DNA from: Patescibacteria group bacterium | Lineage (GTDB): Bacteria; Patescibacteriota; Minisyncoccia; UBA6257; 02-FULL-45-10c | Length of the DNA: 36,874 nt | Assembly: GCA_028865335.1 (NCBI GenBank) | Contig: JAGWKK010000004.1 | Coordinates: 1 to 36,874, forward strand | Direction of reading: 5' to 3' | Shown: positions 14,689-21,523 of the stretch, one piece after another | How positions within the stretch are numbered: the first letter of the stretch is position 1 | Layout of the letters: every line of letters begins with the position of its first letter | Program-made: the position numbers and the translations under genes | The notes under the pieces: generated by a model | The model's input: the letters and a program-made list of their open reading frames with translations, nothing else | Told to the model about the DNA's origin: nothing | Databases searched by the model: none

Positions 14689-14815
14689 ATAAAAACTGAA
14701 TACGAACTACGTCGTCATCGGGAGTTCTCAAGCGTCTATCGCTCCTGATTCATGAAGGGTTGAAATAAGCCCTTACCCAATAATCTGGCGGCGTTTTGTG
14801 TCCAGATTTTTATTT
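14689..14815 (+). ncRNA. Candidate structured small RNA or leader RNA
   Basis: The expected transcript starts about 7 nt after TATAAT and ends at an intrinsic terminator. It has no plausible reading frame. Stems visible: TCGGG with CCTGA enclosing AGCG/CGCT (about 14718-14749), AAGGG with CCCTT (about 14755-14774), and the terminator stem. GAACT (14704-14708) can pair instead with AGTTC (14723-14727), so two folds compete. No match to 6S, SRP, tmRNA or RNase P RNA was recognised. It lies 35 nt before the first gene of the defence island, so it could be a leader that governs readthrough into it, or a free sRNA. Confidence 0.6.
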
Positions 14816-14817
14816 AT
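14782..14817 (+). terminator. Rho-independent terminator of the candidate RNA
   Basis: AATCTGG pairs exactly with CCAGATT across a 13-nt loop, followed by TTTTTATTTATT. Confidence 0.8.
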
Positions 14818-14849
14818 TAAAGGTCGGATAATTAAAGCGAATTACTTTC

Positions 14850-15149
14850 ATGGATAACTATAATTTCGGCAGATCTAAAGAGGTGCTGGTCGCAAATGAC
14901 CTGGTTAGGTGCGGATTTAGAAATGTTCAACTTACCAAAGGCAGTAGGGGACCATTCGATGTTTTTGGAAATTATGAAGATGGGCATTTTATTCTGGTTC
15001 AAGTTAAATCTTCTAGGATTACCTTTGCGGCCGCTAGTGCTAGTGGCGATGACAAAGATAAGTTAATAGCCATCGCTAGACAACATTCTGCGGAGGCCTA
15101 TATAGCCTATGTTGTAGGTGATCAGATTCAGTACGAGAAGGTGGTCTAA
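14850..15149 (+). CDS. Small PD-(D/E)XK nuclease-like protein (Hjc-like)
   Basis: A 99-aa single-domain protein with the endonuclease-like fold of archaeal Holliday-junction resolvases and related nucleases. E11 in the first helix, GSRGPFDV with D37, and LVQVKSS with Q51 and K53 form the catalytic pattern. The C-terminus is a simple strand (YIAYVVGDQIQYEKVV). The size is that of a minimal nuclease core. No clear SD; GATAAT at 14827-14832 may act as -10. It opens the AT-rich island and precedes the methyltransferase by 158 nt. It may be the cleavage partner of that methyltransferase or a DNA-branch nuclease; neither is shown. Confidence 0.78.
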   Translation: MDNYNFGRSKEVLVANDLVRCGFRNVQLTKGSRGPFDVFGNYEDGHFILVQVKSSRITFAAASASGDDKDKLIAIARQHSAEAYIAYVVGDQIQYEKVV

Positions 15150-15269
15150 TAAATAGAGGCTTAAAAATTCGGGAGACCCCAGAGAGCCCAGCTTTAGCGA
15201 GATGGACCACCAGAATCCGAATGTCATATTGGGGCATTAAAGCAAAAGCGCTGTGCTAATCCCGAGGCC

Positions 15270-15297
15270 TTGATAATGGTTAGTTTTGAGGTAGAAT
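15270..15297 (+). promoter_or_regulatory. Promoter of the methyltransferase gene
   Basis: TTGATA, 16 nt, TAGAAT, then 10 nt to the ATG. This separate promoter lets the methyltransferase be made without readthrough from the upstream RNA. The rest of the 15150-15307 gap has a distant ATTCGG/CCGAAT inverted repeat and no gene. Confidence 0.6.
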
Positions 15298-15307
15298 TTA
15301 GATAATT

Positions 15308-16543
15308 ATGGCAAACAAGAATCTCACAAATGCAAAACGGGTGAAGAATGACGAGTTCTATACCCAATACAGCGATATCGAGAAAGAGATTGCGGCTTAT
15401 CTGGAATACAACCCAAAGGTATTTCGGGGCAAGGTAGTGTATTGCAACTGCGACGATCCGTACGAGAGCAATTTTTTCCGCTATTTTGTACTCAATTTCA
15501 ATAAGCTTGGGTTGAAACAGCTTATCACCACGAGCTACAAACCCTCGCCCGTAGCCAATACGCAACTGGGATTGTTCGGTAATGACAAGACTCTTACGAA
15601 ATCAAAGGGCCGGCCTAAAATAACCGCCAACAAATTTATCATCAACGAAGTGCATGACATAGACGGCGACGGCGAGTTTAATCTGAAAGATATTGCTGAG
15701 CAATTAAAGGCAAATAAGCACAATGAATGGGCGCCACTGGAAGGCGATGGCGATTTTCGGAGTGATGAATCCATAGATCTACTGAAACAGTCCGACATCG
15801 TCATAACTAATCCGCCATTCAGTCTCTTCCGCGAGTACATAAAACAACTTGTGAAGTATGGTAAAAAGTTTTTGATCATCGGTAACATGAATGCAATCAC
15901 TTACAAAGAAATATTTCCGCTAATAAAAGAAAATAGGATGTGGTTAGGCGCAACCGGGAACGGAGTGGACATGGTTTTTGCTGTCCCAAAGGGTGTAGTA
16001 GTTGATGAAAGATATAAGCAAAAAGCTGCGCGTCTCGGTTATGTCGGCAATTATACAAGGTTAGGAAACTCATGTTGGTTTACTAATATCGACCATGGGC
16101 GTCGTCATCAGCCGCTTGAACAAATGACAATGGCTGAAAATGTACGATTCAATAAGAAATTGAAGGGTAAAACTACATACGAGAAATATGATAATTATGA
16201 CGCGATAGAAGTGCCGTCTGTTGCTGCCATTCCGAGCGATTATAAAGGCGTGATGGGCGTGCCCATTAGTTTTTTGGATAAATACAACCCCGACCAGTTC
16301 AAAATTTTAGGAGCGACTCAAAGAGGTTGCCATGATGAGGTTCCTGACACAAAAAAATATGATGATTACTGGGAAGTAAGACAGAACGGTGAGAAAACAG
16401 GATCGTCTGGTGGAAAAACTAATGAAAATGCCAATTTAGTTGGGAATGATGGGAAAAAGAATTACTTTATAAACAAAGATGGCCGAATAGTTCAATCCGC
16501 CTATCAAAGAATTTTTATTAAGCACAAGAAGGTGACGAAATGA
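15308..16543 (+). CDS. EcoRI-family adenine-specific DNA methyltransferase
   Basis: A 411-aa N6-adenine methyltransferase of the M.EcoRI type. The opening NLTNAKRVKNDEFYTQYSDIEKEI, VVYCNCDDPYESNFFRYF near 43-60, catalytic NPPF at 168-171 and FLIIGNMNAITYKEIFPLI are all family marks. It methylates adenine in a short DNA site; specificity cannot be read from sequence. It is longer than classical M.EcoRI: a stretch near 84-110 (TQLGLFGNDKTLTKSKGRPK and on) looks inserted, and the C-terminus is extended. No EcoRI-like endonuclease gene is adjacent; the candidate nucleases are the PD-(D/E)XK protein and the DUF262-HNH protein. Confidence 0.92.
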   Translation: MANKNLTNAKRVKNDEFYTQYSDIEKEIAAYLEYNPKVFRGKVVYCNCDDPYESNFFRYFVLNFNKLGLKQLITTSYKPSPVANTQLGLFGNDKTLTKSKGRPKITANKFIINEVHDIDGDGEFNLKDIAEQLKANKHNEWAPLEGDGDFRSDESIDLLKQSDIVITNPPFSLFREYIKQLVKYGKKFLIIGNMNAITYKEIFPLIKENRMWLGATGNGVDMVFAVPKGVVVDERYKQKAARLGYVGNYTRLGNSCWFTNIDHGRRHQPLEQMTMAENVRFNKKLKGKTTYEKYDNYDAIEVPSVAAIPSDYKGVMGVPISFLDKYNPDQFKILGATQRGCHDEVPDTKKYDDYWEVRQNGEKTGSSGGKTNENANLVGNDGKKNYFINKDGRIVQSAYQRIFIKHKKVTK

Positions 16544-16568
16544 TAGCAATGATTACTTGATCGCATGT

Positions 16569-18077
16569 ATGAATACGCAAATTAATAGTTTAAAAATAAA
16601 GCAATTTCGCCATTTAAAAGATTTGAACATTGAGTTTGGATCTAGAATTACTGCAATAGCAGGAACCAATGGTACTGGCAAATCCTCTTTACTTGGGTTA
16701 ATAGCTGGGGCATTTGCTTTTGACAAAACGAAAGGACTGACACTATTTAATAAAAAAAGTTTTTCTGCGGATTTTAGCGAAATCTTTACATTCTCTCAAA
16801 AGAAAGAAGGAGAAAAGGTGAATTTATATAAATACGAAATTTCTTTGAGCGATGGACAAAAAGCATTCGGCGGTTTTCGATATTCAGCGAGTGATAAGCG
16901 TAGGCTGTTTAGAATTGATATATCGTCAGGAGATAAAAAAGATAAGAAAAAAATTCAATTTCCAATTATCTATTTAGGGCTAAGGAGATTTTTCCCTTTA
17001 GCACAAGAAACAAATCCAAGAATTAACACAACCAGAAGACAAGATAGTGAATATAGAAACTGGTTTGAGAAATATTATAAAGCTATTTTTCCGACAGAGA
17101 AAATTATTAATTATGAAAATTATAAGTCTGAAAATAAAAACTTTCTCAGTGTTATTACAGATGATTATGACAGCTATGGAAGTTCGGCTGGACAAGATAA
17201 TTTAAGTCAGATATTAAGCGCTATTTATTCTTTTAAAAAATTAAAGGATCAGCTTGGCGATGAATATTTTGGAGGAGCTTTGATTATTGACGAAATTGAT
17301 GTTTCGTTTTATCCCGGTGCTCAAATAAATTTAATTAAATACCTACATCGATTGGCTGGAGAATTTAATTTGCAAATTATTTTTACAACGCATTCTTTAG
17401 AAATATTGGAGTCCCTATCTCACAAAGATTATAAACCGCACTCGAAATATGTTTTTTTAGAAAAAATAAGCGATGACATTATTCTTTATAAGAAAGAAGG
17501 GCAGGATATTGAGAAGATAGTGGCCGATCTAAGACATCGAATAAGAGCTAAGGCTGCAGCCGCTAAAAATAAAAAGATTATGGTTCTTTGTGAGGATGAC
17601 GAAGCGGTATTCGTGGCCAAGGGCATATCAAATTCAAAAATAAAAAAGCAACTTGAGTTTAAAAAAGTAACTTTAGGTTGCGCTAATTATAAACAACTCT
17701 TAGAAAGAGGCATTTTATTTGATAAGCTTGTCGTTCTAGATGGTGACGCTAAAAGTGAAATTGATAATTATAAAAACCTTGTTTTTTTACCCGGCGCTAA
17801 ACGGCCAGAGAATATGATTATGGATTTTTTAGATACCATTCCCGCTACTGATGATTTCTGGAAATCTGAAAATAGGTACACGAAACAGATGTTTTTAGCC
17901 AGAAAGGAGCCGGAAATAAGCGACCGGAAAAAAATGAAAAATTGGTTTAATAGGGAGCGTACGTGTTGGGGGTGGGGCGGCAAAAGGCTATTTGACAATT
18001 GGAAAATTGATAATAAACAAGAATCTGAAAGATTTAATCAGGCAATAGAACAAATCATCACAACAATCAGAAAATAA
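16569..18077 (+). CDS. OLD-like ATPase with C-terminal TOPRIM-type domain
   Basis: A 502-aa protein in very AT-rich DNA, numbered from ATG 16569. The SMC/ABC-type ATPase has Walker A GTNGTGKS at 32-39, a signature-like GQDNLSQIL at 208-216, Walker B ALIIDEID at 237-244 and H-loop TTHS at 273-276. The C-terminal domain has a TOPRIM pattern: MVLCEDDEA with E342 and VVLDGDA with the DGD at 391-393. This is the layout of OLD-family nucleases (P2 Old, GajA of Gabija). AAA15/21-type ATPases in defence systems share it. No UvrD-like GajB follows, so it is not a plain Gabija locus. It starts 25 nt after the methyltransferase stop and probably shares its transcript. Confidence 0.85.
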   Translation: MNTQINSLKIKQFRHLKDLNIEFGSRITAIAGTNGTGKSSLLGLIAGAFAFDKTKGLTLFNKKSFSADFSEIFTFSQKKEGEKVNLYKYEISLSDGQKAFGGFRYSASDKRRLFRIDISSGDKKDKKKIQFPIIYLGLRRFFPLAQETNPRINTTRRQDSEYRNWFEKYYKAIFPTEKIINYENYKSENKNFLSVITDDYDSYGSSAGQDNLSQILSAIYSFKKLKDQLGDEYFGGALIIDEIDVSFYPGAQINLIKYLHRLAGEFNLQIIFTTHSLEILESLSHKDYKPHSKYVFLEKISDDIILYKKEGQDIEKIVADLRHRIRAKAAAAKNKKIMVLCEDDEAVFVAKGISNSKIKKQLEFKKVTLGCANYKQLLERGILFDKLVVLDGDAKSEIDNYKNLVFLPGAKRPENMIMDFLDTIPATDDFWKSENRYTKQMFLARKEPEISDRKKMKNWFNRERTCWGWGGKRLFDNWKIDNKQESERFNQAIEQIITTIRK

Positions 18078-18103
18078 TTATATAGAGCCCAAAAAATAAT
18101 TCT

Positions 18104-19267
18104 ATGAAAACAACTCTAAAGACCGACATCACCGTTAATGATATTTGCGAAGGGTTCGTCTATAACGAACTCGAAGGCAAGGGCTTGTTCGGTTTGTCCG
18201 GCAAGCTCACTATCCAGCCGGAGTATCAGCGCAATTATATTTATGCCGAAGAAGGAAAGGAGGCCGCTGTAATTACCTCAATTCTTAAGGGCTACCCTCT
18301 TGGATTGATCTATTTCCATAAGCCAAGTAAAGATAAATTTGAAGTTTTAGATGGCCAACAGCGAATCACCAGTATAGGACGGTTTGTAACTGATAAATTT
18401 GCTATCGTAGACGAAAATGGTTTGCAGCAGAATTTTAGCGGTATGGCAAAAGATAAGAAGGCCAAGATTTGGGAGACAAAATTGCTCATTTACGAATGTG
18501 AAGGAGAAGAAAGCGAAATAAAAGATTGGTTCAAAACAATTAATATTGCCGGGATTCCGCTTAGGAATCAAGAGCTGCTTAATGCCGTGTACTCCGGACC
18601 ATTTGTGACGCTGGCAAGAGAGGAATTTAGCAATCGCCAAAACGCCAATATCCAGAAATGGGGTGCTTATATAGCGGGTAGTGTAAATCGACAAGATTTT
18701 TTGGAACGAGCGTTGGAATGGGTAAGCCGTGGAAATGTTGAGGGTTATATGACAAGTCGCCGCAAAGAAAAAAATATCACGGAGTTGAAAAAATATTTCA
18801 ACAGCGTCATTGACTGGGTGTCCGGCGTATTTACCGATGTGGAAAGCGAGATGCGCGGATTGGAATGGGGACGGCTGTACGAAGAATACCACAAGAAATC
18901 CTATAATCCCGCCAAAGTATCTGCCGAGGTGCATAAGCTCTATGGCGATCCGTATATCAAAAATCGCAGGGGCATTTTTGAATATATTCTTGGCGGTTCC
19001 GTTGACACAAAATTGCTTGAGGTCCGGGTTTTTGATGATGCGACGAAAAAATCCGTGTATGCGACACAGACTGCGAAAGCGGAGAAAAAAGGCGAATCAA
19101 ACTGCCCGCTTTGCGCGATCGGGCGTGACGTCAATAAGACTAAGATGTGGAAATTGACTGAAATGGATGCTGATCATGTAACGGCGTGGAGCAAGGGCGG
19201 CGCGACTTCTGCCAAAAATTGCCAAATGCTGTGCAAGACGCATAATCGCGCAAAGGGAAATCGATAA
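18104..19267 (+). CDS. DUF262 (GmrS/ParB-like) protein with C-terminal HNH nuclease
   Basis: A 387-aa protein. Residues 36-95 hold the DUF262 core: [11 protein letters not shown] and [11 protein letters not shown] (DGQQR at 83-87), a nucleotide-using ParB-like fold. The C-terminus is an HNH endonuclease with a zinc ribbon: CPLC at 334-337, DADH ending at H358, N372, then LCKTHN with H380. GmrSD, BrxU and related type IV restriction enzymes combine these two parts to cut modified DNA under NTP control. Beside an EcoRI-type methyltransferase it could instead be the restriction effector. It lies 26 nt after the ATPase gene without an SD. Confidence 0.88.
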   Translation: MKTTLKTDITVNDICEGFVYNELEGKGLFGLSGKLTIQPEYQRNYIYAEEGKEAAVITSILKGYPLGLIYFHKPSKDKFEVLDGQQRITSIGRFVTDKFAIVDENGLQQNFSGMAKDKKAKIWETKLLIYECEGEESEIKDWFKTINIAGIPLRNQELLNAVYSGPFVTLAREEFSNRQNANIQKWGAYIAGSVNRQDFLERALEWVSRGNVEGYMTSRRKEKNITELKKYFNSVIDWVSGVFTDVESEMRGLEWGRLYEEYHKKSYNPAKVSAEVHKLYGDPYIKNRRGIFEYILGGSVDTKLLEVRVFDDATKKSVYATQTAKAEKKGESNCPLCAIGRDVNKTKMWKLTEMDADHVTAWSKGGATSAKNCQMLCKTHNRAKGNR

Positions 19268-19307
19268 TCTCCAGAATTTTGCTTTCTAAGAAAGAAATTT
19301 TGAATTT

Positions 19308-19652
19308 ATGAGTAATTTTGAAAAGAATTTGGAGGAAGCATCTGAGCAGGAGCTATATCGTTGGGTCAATTTGCGGGACTTCCGAGTTGTTCCACTTGCA
19401 TCAGATGAATTAACTAGGCGCAGGCTATCTGAGTTGAAAAACTCTATAAAAAATTTAGATGAGGGAACGCGGAGGTATTCTCGAGCGCTTATTTTCCTGA
19501 CTATTGTTTTGGCCCTAATTGGCATAATGCAATTAGTAGCCACCTTATTCATGCCGGATACCTTACTTGGGAAAATTGTTTTTGGTCTAACGATATCAGG
19601 AGGATTTATTATGTTGTTTAACCGTATTGAAGGAAATTTCAAAGATTTTTAA
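19308..19652 (+). CDS. Small two-TM protein at the end of the defence island
   Basis: A 114-aa protein. The N-terminal 55 residues are helical and charged (ASEQELYRWVNLRDFRVVPLASDELTRRRLSELKNSIKNLDEGTRRYS). Two membrane segments follow, near 59-82 (ALIFLTIVLALIGIMQLVATLF) and 86-104. The layout recalls small accessory membrane proteins often seen beside restriction genes and other mobile loci. In several defence systems a short TM protein is the killing effector; that role is speculation here. Base composition matches the island, and it starts 40 nt after the DUF262-HNH gene. Confidence 0.72.
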   Translation: MSNFEKNLEEASEQELYRWVNLRDFRVVPLASDELTRRRLSELKNSIKNLDEGTRRYSRALIFLTIVLALIGIMQLVATLFMPDTLLGKIVFGLTISGGFIMLFNRIEGNFKDF

Positions 19653-19669
19653 CTTCCAAAATCAATATG

Positions 19670-19699
19670 CCGAGTGCTATACCATGGTATAGCACTCGG
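19670..19699. repeat. Perfect 30-bp palindrome
   Basis: The half-site CCGAGTGCTATACCA is followed directly by its exact reverse complement, with no spacer. No T-run follows, so it is a poor terminator. It lies at the right end of the AT-rich island, 17 nt after the last stop codon. Confidence 0.85.
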
Positions 19700-19709
19700 T
19701 CGCATCTGT

Positions 19710-19766
19710 ATCGAAGTCGGACCTCGCGAGAAAACCCTTGCGAGTTCATTCTAAAACCCCTATAAT
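19710..19766 (+). promoter_or_regulatory. Promoter of the 134-aa gene, copy A of a duplicated promoter
   Basis: A degenerate version of the ATCGAGGTC-G-GACCTCGAT palindrome (19710-19728), then TTGCGA (19738-19743), 17 nt, TATAAT (19761-19766). The downstream leader CCAACCAGTT and an SD (AAGGAGG) are shared with copy B. Confidence 0.75.
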
Positions 19767-19802
19767 CCAACCAGTTGTTCGAGTGGCGAATAAGGAGGGG
19801 TC

Positions 19803-20207
19803 ATGTACCGGATCGTCTATGTCGGAAGCATCCGCTTTGTGCTGGTGAAGGACGAGGAGAGGTCCGAGTGGTATCTGTTCGACGCTTTTGAGGTGGGATC
19901 GTTTGAGTCCTGGTATAAGGAATACGAATTCTACCGCCAGATTTCCGCGCGGAAAGAAGCGGGAGAAAAGCTTTTCAAGAAGGTGGAGCCCACGAATGAA
20001 CTTCTGCATCGGGTGCTCTCGCGGCTGTACCATGACGGACTCTATCTCTGTCCGCAGACATCCTTCGCATCACTCGAAGATGTCTGGAAGTGGTGCTGGA
20101 AGAGCCTGAATCCGTGGGGTAAGGAGCGGAGGCCGGCGCCGAACAAGAACGTCGGCGAAGTCACCGAATCGGATCTCGCGTGGATCCTCCAGCAGTTCGG
20201 GAGATAG
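19803..20207 (+). CDS. Uncharacterised 134-aa protein coregulated with PP2C
   Basis: No family recognised. The protein is soluble and rich in aromatic residues: MYRIVYVGSIRFVLVKDEERSEWYLFDAFEVGSFESW suggests an N-terminal beta-sheet part, and the later half (SFASLEDVWKWCWKSLNPWG, ESDLAWILQQFGR) is helical. The strong SD AAGGAGG about 7 nt before ATG 19803 fixes the start. Its promoter and leader duplicate those of the PP2C gene downstream, so the two products are probably made together, and this protein may be a partner, substrate or regulator of the phosphatase. That is inference. Confidence 0.75.
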   Translation: MYRIVYVGSIRFVLVKDEERSEWYLFDAFEVGSFESWYKEYEFYRQISARKEAGEKLFKKVEPTNELLHRVLSRLYHDGLYLCPQTSFASLEDVWKWCWKSLNPWGKERRPAPNKNVGEVTESDLAWILQQFGR

Positions 20208-20216
20208 CGTATCCAC

Positions 20217-20241
20217 ATCAGTCCTTCAGGACTGATTTTTT
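20217..20241 (+). terminator. Terminator after the 134-aa gene
   Basis: ATCAGTCCT pairs exactly with AGGACTGAT around a TC loop, then TTTTT. It is nearly the same sequence as the terminator after the PP2C gene. Confidence 0.85.
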
Positions 20242-20246
20242 ATTTC

Positions 20247-20289
20247 TTTACTTCTCTAATTCGCGCGAATGGTAGAATAGTTTCCGGAT
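20247..20289 (+). repeat. Intergenic repeat with palindrome and -10 box, copy 1
   Basis: TTTACTTCTCTAATTCGCGC and onward: a perfect ATTCGC-GCGAAT palindrome then TAGAAT and AGTTT. Copy 2 is at 21200-21242 and a shorter copy 3 at 21511-21534. The palindrome sits where an operator between -35 and -10 would be. Confidence 0.75.
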
Positions 20290-20293
20290 CTGT

Positions 20294-20350
20294 ATCGAGG
20301 TCGGACCTCGATATAAAACCCTTGCCTCCCTCGCTTAAAGCATTTATAAT
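20294..20350 (+). promoter_or_regulatory. Promoter of the PP2C gene, copy B of a duplicated promoter
   Basis: A perfect 19-bp palindrome, ATCGAGGTC-G-GACCTCGAT (20294-20312), then TTGCCT (20322-20327), 17 nt, TATAAT (20345-20350). An SD (TAGGAGG) stands before ATG 20387. The palindrome just upstream of -35 suggests an activator or repressor site. Confidence 0.78.
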
Positions 20351-20386
20351 CCAACCAGTTATTCAAGAAGCGGATAGGAGGCGGAA

Positions 20387-21166
20387 ATGAAGAAGTGGGG
20401 CACGGTCACGACAGCGCAGGAGCAGGGACCGCGAAGTCATCAGGAGGATCGGTTCGATGAGATTCTCGTCGGAATCGACGGCGATCCGTACGGATGCTTG
20501 CTGGTGGTGATGGACGGGCATAGCGGCTTCGAGGCGGTGGATCTGTGCGCGAAGGAGCTGCAGAACCTTTTCGTCCCGCGGCCCTTCGACGAAGGCGAGG
20601 AATCGCTCCGCGACCTGGTCGGGAAGCTGGATAGGCTTACCAGATCGTGTGAGAGCGGTACGACATTCTCCGCGGCTCTGATCATGCGTAGCGAAACGCG
20701 CAAGATGTGCCGTGCGACGATCGCGATTCTGGGTGATTCGCCGGTGATGGTGGTCCGCAAGCTGAATCGGGTGTGGCTGAGCCCTGAGCATAATGTCCGA
20801 TCCAACCTGGCCGAGCGCGAAGCGGCGATCCGGCGCGGCGGATTTTGCGAGAATGGCTACCTCTTTCAGGAGCGGAGCGATCTCGCGAATGGGCTGCAGA
20901 TGAGTCGGGCGCTCGGAGACAGGGAGCTTTCGCATGTTCTTTGCCGCGAACCCGAGATCTTCACGATTGACGATCCGCAATGGGTGCTTGTGGCTTCGGA
21001 CGGCATCTCCGACCCGAATCACGAGGAAGCCGGTTTTCCTTTCGTGAAAATGGGCAGCCGCTGGAATCGGGATTGCGCCACAGCCGAACGGGTGATGAAG
21101 TGGAGAGTGCGACGGGGCCTGCGCGATAACGCTACCGCGGTCGTGTGGAACGCACCGAATAAGTAA
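20387..21166 (+). CDS. PP2C-family (PPM) serine/threonine phosphatase
   Basis: A 259-aa metal-dependent phosphatase with all main PPM motifs in order: SHQEDRF (E20, D21), VVMDGHSG (D43, G44, H45), GTTFSAAL, GDSPVMVV, SPEHNVRSNLAEREAAIRRGG, SRALGD, VASDGISD near 202-209 and DNATAVV at the end. It removes phosphate from Ser/Thr residues of target proteins with two Mn or Mg ions. No kinase gene lies in the window. The N-terminus is cytoplasmic with no membrane segment. SD GGAGG supports the start. Partner unknown; the coregulated 134-aa protein is a candidate. Confidence 0.9.
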   Translation: MKKWGTVTTAQEQGPRSHQEDRFDEILVGIDGDPYGCLLVVMDGHSGFEAVDLCAKELQNLFVPRPFDEGEESLRDLVGKLDRLTRSCESGTTFSAALIMRSETRKMCRATIAILGDSPVMVVRKLNRVWLSPEHNVRSNLAEREAAIRRGGFCENGYLFQERSDLANGLQMSRALGDRELSHVLCREPEIFTIDDPQWVLVASDGISDPNHEEAGFPFVKMGSRWNRDCATAERVMKWRVRRGLRDNATAVVWNAPNK

Positions 21167-21168
21167 GT

Positions 21169-21195
21169 AATCAGTCCTCCGGGGCTGATTTTTTA
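21169..21195 (+). terminator. Terminator after the PP2C gene
   Basis: ATCAGTCC pairs with GGGCTGAT (one wobble pair) around TCC G, then TTTTTT. Paralogue of the terminator at 20217-20241. Confidence 0.8.
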
Positions 21196-21199
21196 TCCG

Positions 21200-21242
21200 T
21201 TTACTTCTCTAATTCGCGCGAATAGTAGAATAGTTTGCGGAT
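21200..21242 (+). repeat. Intergenic repeat with palindrome and -10 box, copy 2
   Basis: Same block as 20247-20289 with few changes: TTTACTTCTCTA, the ATTCGCGCGAAT palindrome, TAGAAT and AGTTT. It precedes the ArsR gene. Confidence 0.75.
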
Positions 21243-21245
21243 ATG

Positions 21246-21254
21246 TGGTAGGAT
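21246..21254 (+). promoter_or_regulatory. Extended -10 promoter of the ArsR gene
   Basis: TGG followed by TAGGAT at 21249-21254, 8 nt before ATG 21263. Confidence 0.5.
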
Positions 21255-21262
21255 CGTGGTGT

Positions 21263-21523
21263 ATGAAAAATCTTGAGAAAACACTGAAGGCGCTTGCGAA
21301 TCGGCGGCGACTTGCCATTCTCGCATATCTGAAGACGCATAAGGAGGCGTCGGTCACCGACATCGCCCACGCGATTCATCTGTCATTCAAAGCGACATCC
21401 AAGCATCTCGGTATTCTCGCCTCGCTCGATATCATCGACCGCGAGCAGCGGAGCCTGCAGATGTTCTACCGCCTCGCCAACTCCCAACCCTCCCCGGTCA
21501 AATCCATCCTTTTACTTCTCTAA
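21263..21523 (+). CDS. ArsR-family winged-helix regulator
   Basis: An 86-aa protein: KNLEKTLKALANRRRLAILAYLKTHKEASVTDIAHAIHLSFKATSKHLGILASLDIIDREQRSLQMFYRL, the standard ArsR helix-turn-helix with wing. The usual ArsR metal-binding ELCVCDL is absent, so it is not a classical metal sensor. ATG 21263 is chosen because of the -10 box eight bases upstream. The last codons (ILLLL, stop) are encoded by copy 3 of the intergenic repeat, so the C-terminus may have been replaced by repeat DNA. It may bind the ATTCGCGCGAAT palindromes nearby; untested. Confidence 0.85.
   Translation: MKNLEKTLKALANRRRLAILAYLKTHKEASVTDIAHAIHLSFKATSKHLGILASLDIIDREQRSLQMFYRLANSQPSPVKSILLLL

Noticed and set aside
14414-14731. 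105-aa minus-strand frame in the intergenic region
   Set aside because: It crosses the strong + promoter and the winged-helix gene end, with no recognisable domain. Probably chance.
15150-15307. Possible gene remnant between the Hjc-like and methylase genes
   Set aside because: A short frame can be read, but it has no start or domain I can support. Left as intergenic with a promoter.
16569-19267. Named Gabija or GmrSD locus
   Set aside because: The ATPase lacks a UvrD-like GajB neighbour, and the DUF262 protein is single-chain with HNH beside a methylase and ATPase, so neither name was applied.
19670-19699. Palindrome as a terminator
   Set aside because: The stem is strong but it is not followed by a T-run, so it was called a palindromic repeat only.
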